Notes: generated from the sequence alone by a model not told the origin. A stretch of DNA of 64,000 nt from Microbacterium pseudoresistens (GCF_013409745.1 NZ_JACCBH010000001.1:1240001-1304000), one strand, 5' to 3'. Shown: positions 32,903-42,103, numbered from the stretch's first letter. Made by a program: numbers and translations.

Positions 32903-34346
32903 ACCGCGGGTCGCCTGCTCCGGCGCGCTCTTTCACGGGCAGGAGCAGCAGCAGGCCGATCAGCAGCACGAGCACGATGCCGAGGATGCCGAACGCCGTC
33001 GCGCTGGTGAGCACGATGAGCAGAGTCCAGGTCCCCGACGCCATCCAGCTCGCCGCGCGGCCCGTGGTCGCGTACAGCCCGAAGATCTCGCCCTCGCGCC
33101 CCGCCGGGGTCACCCGGGCGAGGAACGAGCGGGCCGCCGCCTGCGCCGGCCCGACGAAGGCGCACAGGATCAGCCCGCCGATCCAGAACACCGTCTTGCC
33201 GGTGTCGACGAGCAGGAACACGGCGAGTCCGGCGACCACCATGCTGGCCAGAGCGGTGAGGATCACACGTTTGGGTCCGAAGCGGTCATCGAACCGCCCG
33301 GCGATGATCGTGGAGACGCCCGCGATGAGGTTGGCGGCGATGCCGAACAGCACCAGCTCCATGAACTCGAATCCGAAGACGGCCTTCGCGATTACGGCCC
33401 CGAAGGCGAACACCCCGCCCAGCCCGTCGCGGAACACGGCGCTGGAGAGCAGGAACCAGAACGTGGGGCGCGTCTCGGGCGCACGGTACAGGCCGATGAC
33501 GTCTTTGACGAGCAGTCCGTACGAGGCGAAGAAACCGACCTGCCGATCGGGTCTGCCCAGCGAGGGCTCGGGCACGTTGAGGAAGATCGGTATGGAGAAC
33601 ACGATCGCCCACACCGCGCATCCGACGGCGATGAGGCGGAAGGGGAGTCCGTTGTCGGTCGACATCCCGAACCAGTGCACAGTGTCGAGGATGACGACGA
33701 TCACCAGCGCGATGATCCCGCCGATGTAGCCGAAGCCCCAGCCCAGCCCCGAGATGCGCCCGACCGTCTTCGGATTGGCGATGCCGATGAGCATGGCGTT
33801 GGAGTTGACCGCGGCGATCTCGCCGAAGACCGCGCCTGCCGAGATGAGCGCGACGCCCAGCCAGAACAGGGTGGGCACGGGCTCGACGAACCACAGTCCG
33901 AACATGCAGACCACGAGCGCGCCGGTTCCGATGCCCAGCCACAGCTTCTGCCGTCCCGCCGCGTCGGCGCGCTGGCCGAGCACGGGGGCGATGAGCAGGA
34001 TCGCGAACGCCGCGATCGTCGACCCGAGACCGAGTCCGCTGGTCAGGCCCGCGATGGCGGCCTCTTTCACGGGATCCTTGTCGTCGAGTGCGGCGATGTC
34101 GGCGGGCAGGAACGCGTCGGTCGTGAGGTACAGCGCGGTGAAGATGAAGGTGAGGATGACGGTGTTGAACGGCTGCGTCGCCCAGTCCCAGAGCGCCCAC
34201 GAGTAGATCTGCTTCTTGCTGGCCTGTTCGTCGCCGCGCAGGTCGAGCCCGATCACGGCGACCGCACCGCTGTCGGCGGTGGCCCCCGGCACGGGCGGGC
34301 GCGGGCTGTCGATCGGATCCTCGGCGGGATGCTCGGACGCACTCAT
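32901..34346 (-). CDS. MFS transporter of the UMF1/Atg22-like type
   Basis: 481 residues, about 12 helices. The opening KKQIYSWALWDWATQPFNTVILTFIFTALY is the signature of the UMF1 (Atg22-like) branch of the major facilitator superfamily, and the central SGLGWGFGYIGGIIALVIVV is also characteristic. Substrate unknown; Atg22 exports amino acids from the yeast vacuole, but bacterial members are uncharacterised. ATG 34346. The gap to the next gene upstream (34347-34487) holds nothing recognisable. Confidence 0.85.
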   Translation of the reverse strand: MSASEHPAEDPIDSPRPPVPGATADSGAVAVIGLDLRGDEQASKKQIYSWALWDWATQPFNTVILTFIFTALYLTTDAFLPADIAALDDKDPVKEAAIAGLTSGLGLGSTIAAFAILLIAPVLGQRADAAGRQKLWLGIGTGALVVCMFGLWFVEPVPTLFWLGVALISAGAVFGEIAAVNSNAMLIGIANPKTVGRISGLGWGFGYIGGIIALVIVVILDTVHWFGMSTDNGLPFRLIAVGCAVWAIVFSIPIFLNVPEPSLGRPDRQVGFFASYGLLVKDVIGLYRAPETRPTFWFLLSSAVFRDGLGGVFAFGAVIAKAVFGFEFMELVLFGIAANLIAGVSTIIAGRFDDRFGPKRVILTALASMVVAGLAVFLLVDTGKTVFWIGGLILCAFVGPAQAAARSFLARVTPAGREGEIFGLYATTGRAASWMASGTWTLLIVLTSATAFGILGIVLVLLIGLLLLLPVKERAGAGDPR

Positions 34347-34487
34347 GCTCGAAGTCTGGCCTCACCGGGTGAACGGGCGGTAGCGGCGCGCCGCCCCGCC
34401 GGAGCACCCGAGGCCGGTCATCGGCGGTCGGGCGCCTCCGACGAGGCGGCGCGGGGCTCCGTGGAGACAGAGCGGAGTACGAGGGCG

Positions 34488-35993
34488 TCAGTGCGCGGGA
34501 TCGCGCGGATCCACGACCCGTACGGTGCCCGTGGGCACGATCTCCACTTCGTTCTCGTCGGCGTCGACGAGCTTGCCGTCCACGAAGTGGTCGCCCTCCT
34601 CGAGCGCCTCGAGGAACTCCTCCGGCACGGCGCGCGTGGCGGCGGCCACGAACACGCTGCGGTCGCCACGGCTGTTCGAGCGGCGCACGAGGTGGTTGAA
34701 GATGATGTTCAGCAGGATGGCCATCATCGTCGTCGAGCTGATCGCCGAGTCGAAGATCACCGAGAACCAGCTCGGGAAGGCGTGGTAGATCCCGGGCAGC
34801 ACCAGCGGTAGCAGGCCGAAGCCGAGCGAAACGGCGACGATGATCAGGTTGAGGTTGTTGCGGTAGTCGACCTTCGACAACGTCGCGATGCCGCTCGCGG
34901 CCACGGTGCCGAACAGCACGACGCCCACGCCGCCCAGCACGGGCGAGGGGATCGCGGCGACCACGCGGCCGAGCACGGGCAGTACGCCGAGGATCACCAG
35001 GATCACACCACCGGCGGCCACGACGAAGCGGCTCTTCACACGGGTGATGGCGACCAGGCCCACGTTCTGCGCGAACGCGCTCTGGGTGAACGAGTTGAAC
35101 ACCGGCGAGACGGCGCTGGAGAGCATGTCGGCGCGCAGACCCGCGGCGATCCGCTTCGCATCGACCTTGGTGCCCACGACCTCGCCGACGGCGAGGATGT
35201 CGGCGGTGGTCTCGGTGAAGGTCACCAGGATCACGATGAGCATCGAGATGATCGCCGCGATGTCGAAGGTGGGCAGGCCGAAGGCGAAGGGCGTCGGCAG
35301 GGCGAAGATGTCGCCCTGACCGACCTGCGAGAAGTCCGCTTTGCCGACGATGACCGCGAAGATCGTGCCGAGGAACAGGGCGAGCAGGATGCTCAGGCGC
35401 GCGATCGCCGCGGTGCCGAACTTCGTCAGCAGCACGACGAGCAGCAGCGTGAAGGCGGCCAGGCCGATGTTCGAGACCGATCCGTAGTCGTCCGCGGTGC
35501 TGTCGGAGCCCATCGACCATCCGGCCGCCACGGGCAGCAGCGACAGACCGATGGAGGTGATGACGGTTCCGGTGACCACCGGGGGGAAGAACCGGACGAT
35601 CATCGCGAACGCGGGTGCGATGAGGAGGCCGATCACGGAGGCGACCAGTACGGCGCCCATCACCGCCTGGATGCCGCCGTCTCCCTGGATCGCGAGCATC
35701 GTGGCGACGCCCGAGAACGACACGCCCTGCACGAGCGGCAGCTTGGAGCCGAAGAACGGCACGCCGACCGTCTGAAGGATGGTCGCGAGGCCGCCGATGA
35801 ACAGCGCGCACGCGATGAGGGTGCCGATCTCGGCCTGCGACATGCCGCCGGCCTGGCCGATCACGAGCGGCGGTGCGATGATGCCGCCGTACATCGTGAG
35901 CACGTGCTGCAGCCCGTAGGCGAAGCTCGGCAGGATGCCGAGTCTGGCGTCTTCAGGTCGCGCGTTGCGTTCTGCGGTCTTCTTCTCTGCCAT
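34488..35993 (-). CDS. NCS2 family purine (xanthine/uric acid) permease
   Basis: 501-residue nucleobase:cation symporter. PSFAYGLQHVLTMYGGIIAPPLVIG is the NCS2 opening, with QHVLxM; the key sequence QVGVPFFGSKLPLVQGVSF-type motif is present (VGVPFFGSKLPLVQGVSFSG). NSFTQSAFAQNVGLVAITRVKSRFVV is the xanthine/urate-type motif (xQNxGxxxxTxVxSR). The C-terminal 60 residues are a charged cytoplasmic tail. Upstream lies an AT-rich promoter with a possible operator at 36035. Confidence 0.9.
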   Translation of the reverse strand: MAEKKTAERNARPEDARLGILPSFAYGLQHVLTMYGGIIAPPLVIGQAGGMSQAEIGTLIACALFIGGLATILQTVGVPFFGSKLPLVQGVSFSGVATMLAIQGDGGIQAVMGAVLVASVIGLLIAPAFAMIVRFFPPVVTGTVITSIGLSLLPVAAGWSMGSDSTADDYGSVSNIGLAAFTLLLVVLLTKFGTAAIARLSILLALFLGTIFAVIVGKADFSQVGQGDIFALPTPFAFGLPTFDIAAIISMLIVILVTFTETTADILAVGEVVGTKVDAKRIAAGLRADMLSSAVSPVFNSFTQSAFAQNVGLVAITRVKSRFVVAAGGVILVILGVLPVLGRVVAAIPSPVLGGVGVVLFGTVAASGIATLSKVDYRNNLNLIIVAVSLGFGLLPLVLPGIYHAFPSWFSVIFDSAISSTTMMAILLNIIFNHLVRRSNSRGDRSVFVAAATRAVPEEFLEALEEGDHFVDGKLVDADENEVEIVPTGTVRVVDPRDPAH

Positions 35994-36034
35994 CGATGGC
36001 CCCGATCATCCTCGATCCACGGTTCGAAAGTTTC

Positions 36035-36052
36035 TATCCACAATGCGGAATA
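36035..36052 (-). promoter_or_regulatory. Possible operator upstream of the purine permease gene
   Basis: On the minus strand TATTCCGCATTGTGGATA, an imperfect palindrome (TATTCC/GGATA), in an AT-rich stretch that contrasts with its surroundings, about 42 bases before the permease start. Purine-catabolism regulators of the IclR/AllR type bind sites of this size; the cognate regulator is not in the window. Confidence 0.35.
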
Positions 36053-36147
36053 AAGTTTTCGATTTGAGTGCGATCGTAGAGCGGTCGACAGCACGGGGTC
36101 AACCCCCAGTTCAGGGTCGACGACGCGCACGGCGATACGGTCGGGAC

Positions 36148-36720
36148 ATGACGGATGCCGCAGGCGCACGGCGAACGATCGTGCTCGTCGAGGGCGAGAG
36201 CGACCGGCGCGCGCTCGCCGCCGCCGCGCGCGTGCTGCGTCTGCCGCTGCCGCAGGACGTGTCCGTGGAGGTGCTCGGCGGCATCACGAATCTGCGCCGC
36301 AGACTCGCCGAGGCCGACGCGGGCACGGCGGATGTGCGCACGATCGGCCTCTACGACGCCTCCGAGGGCGAGCATGTGCAACGGGTGCTCGTCGACGCGG
36401 GCCGCCTCGCGCTCGGCGCCGATCCGGCGACGGCGGGGTTCTTCGGCTGCGACCGCGACCTTGAAGACGAGGTGATCCGCGCCGCGGGGCCCGACCTCGT
36501 GCTGCGCATCCTGGATGTCCGTGGCGAGCTCGCCCGCTTTCGCGTGTTCCAGGGGCAGCCGGCGCAGCGGGTGCGGTCGGTCGAGGCGCAGCTGCACCGC
36601 TTCGCGGGCACGGCGGGCGGACGAAAGACGCATTTCGCCGCCGATATCGTCACGGTGCTCGCGCCGGCGGCGATCCCCGCACCGTTGCGCGCCCTGATCA
36701 CGGCCGCCCGCACCGCCTGA
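36148..36720 (+). CDS. Stand-alone TOPRIM domain protein (OLD-nuclease-like)
   Basis: 190 residues made of a TOPRIM fold: the catalytic Glu in TIVLVEGESDRRALAAAARVL, an Asp pair region GLYDASEGEHVQRVL and FFGCDRDLEDEVIRAAG with the DxD of the family. It lacks the ABC ATPase half found in full OLD-family nucleases. Similar short proteins occur in actinobacteria without a known role. Start ATG 36148; the earlier open frame overlaps the permease promoter. It ends 26 bp before a convergent gene remnant. Confidence 0.7.
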   Translation: MTDAAGARRTIVLVEGESDRRALAAAARVLRLPLPQDVSVEVLGGITNLRRRLAEADAGTADVRTIGLYDASEGEHVQRVLVDAGRLALGADPATAGFFGCDRDLEDEVIRAAGPDLVLRILDVRGELARFRVFQGQPAQRVRSVEAQLHRFAGTAGGRKTHFAADIVTVLAPAAIPAPLRALITAARTA

Positions 36721-36746
36721 TCGGTGCTGACCGGGCAGCGTTCGTG

Positions 36747-37022
36747 TCAGTGGGCGGTCGTGATGCCGACGGTGTCGTGGATGAGCACGGCGGCCGTGTG
36801 CGCGCCGGCGCCGGCGGCGACGATGAGCTGCTGCGGCCCCGGCGAGGCGGTGTCGCCCGCCGCATGCAGCCCGGGCTCGCTCGTGCGACCCGACCCGTCG
36901 GTCACGAGGTGCCCATCGGCATCCTGCGCGGGCGAGAGTCCGGCGAGGAAGGAGGTGTCCAGCGACCACTCCGGGCGCACGAAACCGCCGTCGAGCGGCA
37001 CGATCGGCCTCGATCGGGGCAA
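36747..37022 (-). pseudogene. C-terminal remnant of a thioredoxin-reductase-like flavoprotein
   Basis: The 91-residue frame ends with TSEPGLHAAGDTASPGPQQLIVAAGAGAHTAAVLIHD, the second FAD-binding motif (GxxAAGD) and last helix of FAD/NAD(P)-dependent pyridine nucleotide oxidoreductases of about 300 residues. The N-terminal FAD GxGxxG, the CxxC and the NADPH domain are missing; upstream DNA (37023-37110) does not encode them in any frame. Very likely a degraded gene. Confidence 0.7.
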
Positions 37023-37110
37023 AGATCCATCGAAAGGTTGACGAATCGCGCCGATGCGCGCGCCCTCGACTTCCTAGGCTGGTGGATGCCCCGCATCCCC
37101 GAGGAGAACC

Positions 37111-37572
37111 GTGTTCACCACCCCAGCCCGCCTGTTCCGCGTGCTCGCCGTCGCCGAGGCGATCACCTGGACCCTGCTGATCGCCGGCCTCGTCATCCGC
37201 GCCGTCGGCGGCCCGGCCGTCGCCGTCACCATCGCCGGCGGCATCCATGGGTTCGTGTTCCTCTCCTATGGCGCGACGGCCGTGCTGCTGGCGTTCCACC
37301 AGCGCTGGAGTGTGGGTGTCGCGGCGCTCACGATCGCCAGCGCGATCGTGCCCTACGCGACCATCCCGGTGGAGATCTGGCTGCACCGCACCGGTCGGCT
37401 CGACGGCTCCTGGCGGCTGGATGAGACCGCCGACCCGCGTGATCGCACCTGGTACGACCGCACGATGCGCTGGTTCCTGCGTCATCCGTGGGTGCTGGTC
37501 GTGCTCATCGCCGTCCTCGTCGCGGCGATCTTCACGGTCCTGCTCATCCTCGGTCCTCCCGGAGGCAAGTGA
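37111..37572 (+). CDS. DUF3817 small membrane protein
   Basis: 153 residues with four hydrophobic helices. The opening LFRVLAVAEAITWTLLIAGLVI and IHGFVFLSYGATAVLLAFHQRW match DUF3817 (YdzA-like) integral membrane proteins of unknown function. The GTG at 37111 has GAGGAG eight bases upstream; TAGGCT at 37075-37080 is a good -10 box. Its C-terminal end overlaps the VapC remnant. Confidence 0.75.
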   Translation: MFTTPARLFRVLAVAEAITWTLLIAGLVIRAVGGPAVAVTIAGGIHGFVFLSYGATAVLLAFHQRWSVGVAALTIASAIVPYATIPVEIWLHRTGRLDGSWRLDETADPRDRTWYDRTMRWFLRHPWVLVVLIAVLVAAIFTVLLILGPPGGK

Positions 37573-37889
37573 TCGCGTGCGCGCACTTCCAGGACGCCGT
37601 GCCCTTGGTGTCGTCGCGCTTGTTGGAGGTCGAACTTCATGCCGCTTCGCAAAGACGCGGCATCGTCCGTGCGCACGTCGATGAACTTCTGAGTCGCATA
37701 TCACTCGTCGCGCTGGACGACGATGTCGTCGATCGGGCAGTGCCATCGCAGTCGGGTCTGCGCAGCCTCGATGCGCTTCATCTGGCGACAGCGGTGGATA
37801 TCGCCCACCGACTCACAGGGATGCTGTCGTTCGACGCAGAGGTGAATCGCGCCGCTCGCTGTCACGGTCTCGCCAGCGCGTTCGAATGA
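37569..37889 (+). pseudogene. N-terminally truncated VapC-type PIN toxin
   Basis: Reading from GTG 37569 gives 106 residues: LVSSRLLEVELHAASQRRG, then LDALHLATAVDIAHRLTGMLSFDAEVNRAA, the latter with the PIN-domain acidic residues (SLDALHLATA and the SFD(xx)xNRAA end). The first 25-30 residues, with the first catalytic Asp (usually in an xYVDTSALxK start), are replaced by the end of the DUF3817 gene. No VapB antitoxin is next to it. It is probably inactive, formed by a deletion joining the two genes. Confidence 0.7.
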
Positions 37890-37907
37890 AGACCGGGGCC
37901 CGTCAAA

Positions 37908-37928
37908 GTTGAGCCCGTTCATATCAAG
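37908..37928 (+). promoter_or_regulatory. Distal HAIR-like HspR site
   Basis: GTTGAGC, seven bases, TATCAAG: 10 to 11 matches out of 14 to the HAIR consensus (CTTGAGT-N7-ACTCAAG). Lies upstream of the dnaK -35 box. Confidence 0.6.
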
Positions 37929-37934
37929 TTCACC

Positions 37935-37963
37935 TTGACACGGATCGACCCGCGTCATACACT
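37935..37963 (+). promoter_or_regulatory. dnaK operon promoter
   Basis: TTGACA (37935-37940), a 17-base spacer and TACACT (37958-37963) form a near-consensus housekeeping promoter. Its -10 overlaps the proximal HAIR site by two bases, and the first HAIR copy ends seven bases before its -35, so HspR would sit on both sides. Confidence 0.75.
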
Positions 37964-37982
37964 TGAGCCATCGCGACTCAGG
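37962..37982 (+). promoter_or_regulatory. Proximal HAIR element (HspR operator)
   Basis: CTTGAGC, seven bases (CATCGCG), ACTCAGG: 12 of 14 matches to the HAIR consensus. It overlaps the -10 box and expected transcription start of dnaK. HspR encoded at 41536 is the presumed ligand, acting as repressor with DnaK as co-repressor. Confidence 0.8.
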
Positions 37983-38025
37983 TTTGTCGCGCCAGACTTC
38001 ATCAGACCTCACAAAGGAGAAACAC

Positions 38026-39888
38026 ATGGCACGTGCTGTCGGTATCGACCTCGGTACGACCAACTCGGTCGTCAGCGTCCTCGAGGGTGGCGAGCCCAAG
38101 GTGATCGCCAACGCCGAGGGCTTCCGCACCACCCCCTCGGTGGTCGCCTTCACCAAGGACGGAGAGGTGCTCGTCGGCGAGACCGCCAAGCGCCAGGCCG
38201 TCACCAACGTCGACCGCACGATCGCCTCGGTCAAGCGCCACATGGGCACCGACTGGTCCTTCGACGTCGACGGCAAGAAGTGGACGCCGCAGGAGATCTC
38301 CGCGCGCATCTTGCAGAAGCTCAAGCGCGACGCCGAGTCGTACCTGGGCGACACCGTGACGGATGCCGTCATCACCGTACCCGCGTACTTCAACGACGCC
38401 GAGCGCCAGGCCACCAAAGAGGCCGGCGAGATCTCGGGCTTGAACGTCCTGCGCATCATCAACGAGCCCACCGCCGCGGCCCTGGCCTACGGCCTGGACA
38501 AGGGCAAAGAGGACGAGCTCATCCTCGTTTTCGACCTCGGTGGCGGAACCTTCGACGTCTCGCTGCTCGAGGTGGGCAAGGACGACGATTTCTCCACCAT
38601 CCAGGTGCGCGCCACCTCCGGTGACAACCGCCTCGGCGGCGACGACTGGGATCAGCGTCTCGTGGACTTCTTCATCAAGCAGTTCAAGGACTCCACCGGC
38701 GTCGACGTCTCGGGTGACAAGATCGCTCTGCAGCGCCTCAAGGAGGCCGCAGAGCAGGCCAAGAAGGAACTGTCGTCGTCGACCTCGACGAGCGTCAACC
38801 TGCCGTACCTGTCGCTGACCGAGAACGGCCCGGTGTCGCTTTCCGAGACGATCACCCGCGCCAAGTTCGAAGACCTCACCAAGGACCTCCTCGACCGCAC
38901 CAAGAAGCCGTTCGAGGATGTCATCCGCGAGGCCGGCATCAAGGTGAGCGACATCTCGCACGTCGTGCTCGTGGGCGGATCGACCCGTATGCCCGCCGTC
39001 GCCGAGCTCGTCAAGCGCGAGACCGGCAAGGAGGCCAACAAGGGCGTCAACCCGGATGAGGTCGTCGCCGTGGGCGCGGCACTCCAGGCCGGCGTCCTCA
39101 AGGGCGAGCGCAAGGATGTGCTCCTCATCGACGTCACCCCGCTGAGCCTCGGCATCGAGACCAAGGGCGGCATGATGACCAAGCTCATCGAGCGCAACAC
39201 GGCCATCCCGACCAAGCGCAGCGAGACCTTCACCACAGCTGACGACAACCAGCCGTCGGTGGCCATCCAGGTCTTCCAGGGCGAGCGTGAGTTCACCCGC
39301 GACAACAAGCCGCTGGGCACGTTCGAGCTCACCGGTATCGCCCCCGCTCCCCGCGGCGTGCCGCAGGTGGAGGTCACCTTCGACATCGACGCGAACGGCA
39401 TCGTGCACGTGTCCGCCAAGGACAAGGGCACGGGCAAGGAGCAGTCGATGACGATCACGGGCGGCTCGTCGCTGTCCAAGGACGACATCGACCGCATGGT
39501 GCGCGAGGCGGAGGAGAACGCCGCCGACGACAAGAAGCGCCGCGAGGCCGCCGAGGTGCGCAACCAGGCCGAGAGCCTGGCGTACTCGATCGACAAGCTG
39601 CTCACTGAGAACGACGAGAAGCTGCCCGAAGACGTCAAGACCGAGGTCGCCGCGGACGTCGAGGCCCTCAAGACGGCCCTGGCCGGCGAGGACGACGACG
39701 CCGTGAAGACCGCGTTCGACAAGCTCAACCAGTCGCAGACCAAGCTCGGCGAGGCGATCTACGCGCAGGCCCAGGCCGATGCGCAGGCCGCCGGCGGGGC
39801 GCCCGAGGGCGCACCGGCCGAGGAGGGCTCCGCGGATGAGGATGTCGTCGACGCCGAGGTCGTCGAGGACGAGGACGAGAGCAAGTAA
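38026..39888 (+). CDS. dnaK: Chaperone DnaK (Hsp70)
   Basis: 620-residue ATP-dependent chaperone. The nucleotide domain opens [20 protein letters not shown] and includes [18 protein letters not shown] and [14 protein letters not shown]; the substrate domain begins around residue 380 with the conserved [14 protein letters not shown]; the lid and an acidic C-terminal tail ([14 protein letters not shown]) finish it. ATG 38026 has AAAGGAGA upstream. First gene of dnaK-grpE-dnaJ-hspR. Confidence 0.98.
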   Translation: MARAVGIDLGTTNSVVSVLEGGEPKVIANAEGFRTTPSVVAFTKDGEVLVGETAKRQAVTNVDRTIASVKRHMGTDWSFDVDGKKWTPQEISARILQKLKRDAESYLGDTVTDAVITVPAYFNDAERQATKEAGEISGLNVLRIINEPTAAALAYGLDKGKEDELILVFDLGGGTFDVSLLEVGKDDDFSTIQVRATSGDNRLGGDDWDQRLVDFFIKQFKDSTGVDVSGDKIALQRLKEAAEQAKKELSSSTSTSVNLPYLSLTENGPVSLSETITRAKFEDLTKDLLDRTKKPFEDVIREAGIKVSDISHVVLVGGSTRMPAVAELVKRETGKEANKGVNPDEVVAVGAALQAGVLKGERKDVLLIDVTPLSLGIETKGGMMTKLIERNTAIPTKRSETFTTADDNQPSVAIQVFQGEREFTRDNKPLGTFELTGIAPAPRGVPQVEVTFDIDANGIVHVSAKDKGTGKEQSMTITGGSSLSKDDIDRMVREAEENAADDKKRREAAEVRNQAESLAYSIDKLLTENDEKLPEDVKTEVAADVEALKTALAGEDDDAVKTAFDKLNQSQTKLGEAIYAQAQADAQAAGGAPEGAPAEEGSADEDVVDAEVVEDEDESK

Positions 39889-40532
39889 TGACCGACAAGC
39901 ACTTCGACGAGAACGAGCCCGTCGAGGAGCCGCGTGAGGGGTCGGAGGCGAATGCCTCCGGCCCCGCGCCGGATCCGGAGACGGACGCCGCGGGCCAGAG
40001 CGTGAACGATGAGGGCACGAACGGCGAGGGCGCGGATGACGAGCTCACGGTGGACGACATCCTCGCCAGCGAGCAGACGCCGGAGGCCGCGGCGGAGGAC
40101 GCCGCACTCGCGGATGCCGAGAACGCGCTGCTGACAGACCTCAAGCGCCTGCAGGCCGAGTACGCCAACTACCGCCGGCGCACCGAGGAGCAGCGCGCGA
40201 TCGACATCGAGCGCGCCAAGGGCGAGGCGGCGAAGGGCCTGCTGCCCGTGCTCGACGACCTCGACCGCGCCGGCCAGCATGGCGACCTCGTGGAGGGCAC
40301 GCCCTTCGCCGTGATCGCCGACAAGGTGCGCTCGGTCGTGGAGCGCCTGGGGGTGGAGGCATACGGCGCCGCGGGCGACGAGTTCGACCCGCAGCAGCAC
40401 GAGGCCATCTTCCAGCAGCCGACTCCCGGTGCCGAGAAGGCGACGATCCTCGAGGTCGTCGAGGTCGGCTACCGCCTCGGCGGCGTGGAGCTGCGCCCGG
40501 CGAAGGTCGTCGTCGCGGTTCCCGCCGACTGA
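39888..40532 (+). CDS. grpE: Nucleotide exchange factor GrpE
   Basis: 214 residues. An acidic, disordered first 75 residues precedes the long dimerising helix (LLTDLKRLQAEYANYRRRTEEQ) and the beta-wing domain, which includes GLLPVLDDLDRAGQHGDL and EFDPQQHEAIFQQPTPG, matching the GrpE signature, and ends GGVELRPAKVVVAV. It releases ADP from DnaK. ATG overlaps the dnaK stop (TAATG). Confidence 0.96.
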   Translation: MTDKHFDENEPVEEPREGSEANASGPAPDPETDAAGQSVNDEGTNGEGADDELTVDDILASEQTPEAAAEDAALADAENALLTDLKRLQAEYANYRRRTEEQRAIDIERAKGEAAKGLLPVLDDLDRAGQHGDLVEGTPFAVIADKVRSVVERLGVEAYGAAGDEFDPQQHEAIFQQPTPGAEKATILEVVEVGYRLGGVELRPAKVVVAVPAD

Positions 40533-40542
40533 GGGGTGATCG

Positions 40543-41529
40543 ATGGCTAGCCAGGACTGGTTCGACAAGGACTTCTACAAGATCCTCGGCGTCTCCAAAG
40601 ACGTCTCCGATGCGGATCTGAAGAAGACGTATCGCAAGCTGGCGCGCAAGTACCATCCCGACTCGAATCCGGGCGACACCGCCGCGGAGGCGAAGTTCAA
40701 GGAGATCAGCGAGGCGTACGCCGTGCTCAGCGACAAGGAGCAGCGTACGGAGTACGACCAGATCCGCGCGATGGGATCCGGTGCACGGTTCACCGCGGGC
40801 GGCTCCGGCGGGGGTGGCGGCTTCGAAGACGTGTTCAGCATGTTCAACCAGGGCAGGCAGGGCAACGCGAACTTCGACGACATCTTCTCGATGTTCAACC
40901 AGGGCGGCGGGGGCGGATCCTTCGGCTCGGGCCGGTTCGGGCAGTCCAGCGGCGGCTACCGCGGCTTCGGCGGTCCGCAGCGCGGCGCCGATGTCACCGC
41001 GCGTACGACGCTCGACTTCGCCACGGCGGTGAACGGCGACACGATCACGCTGCAGGGAGAGGACGGCAAGCCGTTCAAGGTCAAGATCCCGGCGGGGGTG
41101 AAAGACGGGCAGAAGATCCGTCTGCGCGGCCGCGGCCGGCCGTCTCCGGACGGCGGGGAGAGGGGCGACATCGTCGTGCTCGTCACGGTGCGCCCGCATC
41201 CGGTGTTCACCCGTGATGGGCTCAACCTGCGTGTGACGGTGCCGGTGACCTTCACCGAGGCCGTGCTGGGTGCGACGATCGAGGTGCCCACGCTGGGCGG
41301 CGATCCGGTCAAGCTCAAGGTGGCGCCTGGTACGCCCTCCGGCCGCGTGCTCCGGGTCAAGGGCCGTGGCGTGAAGTCGACCAAGGGCACGGGCGACCTG
41401 CTCGCCCAGCTCGAGGTGGCCGTTCCCTCGCACCTCGACGCCGCGGCGAAGGAGGCGCTGGAGCGCTTCCGTGAGGCCGCGCCCGCCGAGAACCCGCGCG
41501 CCGACCTGATGTCGAAGGCGCGGGGATGA
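40543..41529 (+). CDS. DnaJ-type cochaperone without the zinc finger (CbpA/class B-like)
   Basis: 328 residues. J domain at 9-75 with the HPD motif in ARKYHPDSNPGD; a Gly/Phe-rich linker with a duplicated segment (EDVFSMFNQGRQG and DDIFSMFNQGGGG); then the two beta-sandwich domains (RTTLDFATAVNGDTITLQG; FTEAVLGATIEVPTLGG; GDLLAQLEVAVPSHL). The protein has no cysteine, so the four CxxCxGxG repeats of class A DnaJ are absent. GrpE ends ten bases upstream; the ribosome-binding site is GAGGGGTGA-like and weak. Confidence 0.92.
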   Translation: MASQDWFDKDFYKILGVSKDVSDADLKKTYRKLARKYHPDSNPGDTAAEAKFKEISEAYAVLSDKEQRTEYDQIRAMGSGARFTAGGSGGGGGFEDVFSMFNQGRQGNANFDDIFSMFNQGGGGGSFGSGRFGQSSGGYRGFGGPQRGADVTARTTLDFATAVNGDTITLQGEDGKPFKVKIPAGVKDGQKIRLRGRGRPSPDGGERGDIVVLVTVRPHPVFTRDGLNLRVTVPVTFTEAVLGATIEVPTLGGDPVKLKVAPGTPSGRVLRVKGRGVKSTKGTGDLLAQLEVAVPSHLDAAAKEALERFREAAPAENPRADLMSKARG

Positions 41530-41535
41530 TCGACA

Positions 41536-41994
41536 ATGGCTGAGCACATGGATGCCGACACCCCGGTGTTCGCCATCGCCGTGGCCGCCGAGCTGGCGGG
41601 CATGCATCCGCAGACGCTGCGGCAGTACGACCGCATCGGCCTCGTCGTGCCCCGGCGCACGCGGGGCGGATCGCGGCGGTATTCGACACGTGACATCGCT
41701 CAGCTGCGCGAGGTGGCGCAGCTGAGCAGCGAGGGGATGAGCCTGCCGGCGATCGCCCGGCTGCTCGACCTTGAAGACGAGGCGCGTCATCTTCGCCGTC
41801 GCGTCGCCGAGCTCGAACAGGAGCTGCGCCGCGAGCGGGAGAACCGTCCCGGAGTGCGCGTGTTTGCCGCCGGAGCGGAGGGCTCGATCGTCACCGTGCC
41901 GTCGGGCCGGCGCATCCGCCGCTCCACCGAGATCGTGCTGTGGCGCCCGCGTCGGGCGCCCGCCGATGATCCGGACGACTCGTCGCGGGACTGA
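41536..41994 (+). CDS. hspR: Heat-shock repressor HspR (MerR family)
   Basis: 152 residues. MerR-type winged helix at about 10-80 (AIAVAAELAGMHPQTLRQYD; GLVVPRRTRGGSRRYSTRDI; LREVAQLSSEGMSLPAIARLL), then a coiled-coil (LRRRVAELEQELRRERENR). The C-terminal 50 residues are not conserved. It represses this operon through the HAIR sites upstream of dnaK, and needs DnaK to bind, giving a feedback thermometer. Confidence 0.92.
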   Translation: MAEHMDADTPVFAIAVAAELAGMHPQTLRQYDRIGLVVPRRTRGGSRRYSTRDIAQLREVAQLSSEGMSLPAIARLLDLEDEARHLRRRVAELEQELRRERENRPGVRVFAAGAEGSIVTVPSGRRIRRSTEIVLWRPRRAPADDPDDSSRD

Positions 41995-42070
41995 TCGCCC
42001 CGCATCCTTCCCGCCGAAACCCGTCCCGCCCGAACCCTTCCTGCCCGAACCCGCGAGACGACGCCTCCCG

Positions 42071-42103
42071 CCCGAGACCGCGTGATCCGCGCATGGTCTC
42101 GGG
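42071..42103 (+). terminator. Hairpin after the heat-shock operon
   Basis: CCCGAGACC (42071-42079) pairs with GGTCTCGGG (42095-42103). The stretch between hspR and this hairpin (41995-42070) contains several degenerate CCCGCCCGAACCC units and no gene. Confidence 0.55.

Noticed and set aside
37569..37889. Active VapBC toxin-antitoxin system
   Set aside because: The N-terminal catalytic Asp is missing and no antitoxin gene is adjacent.
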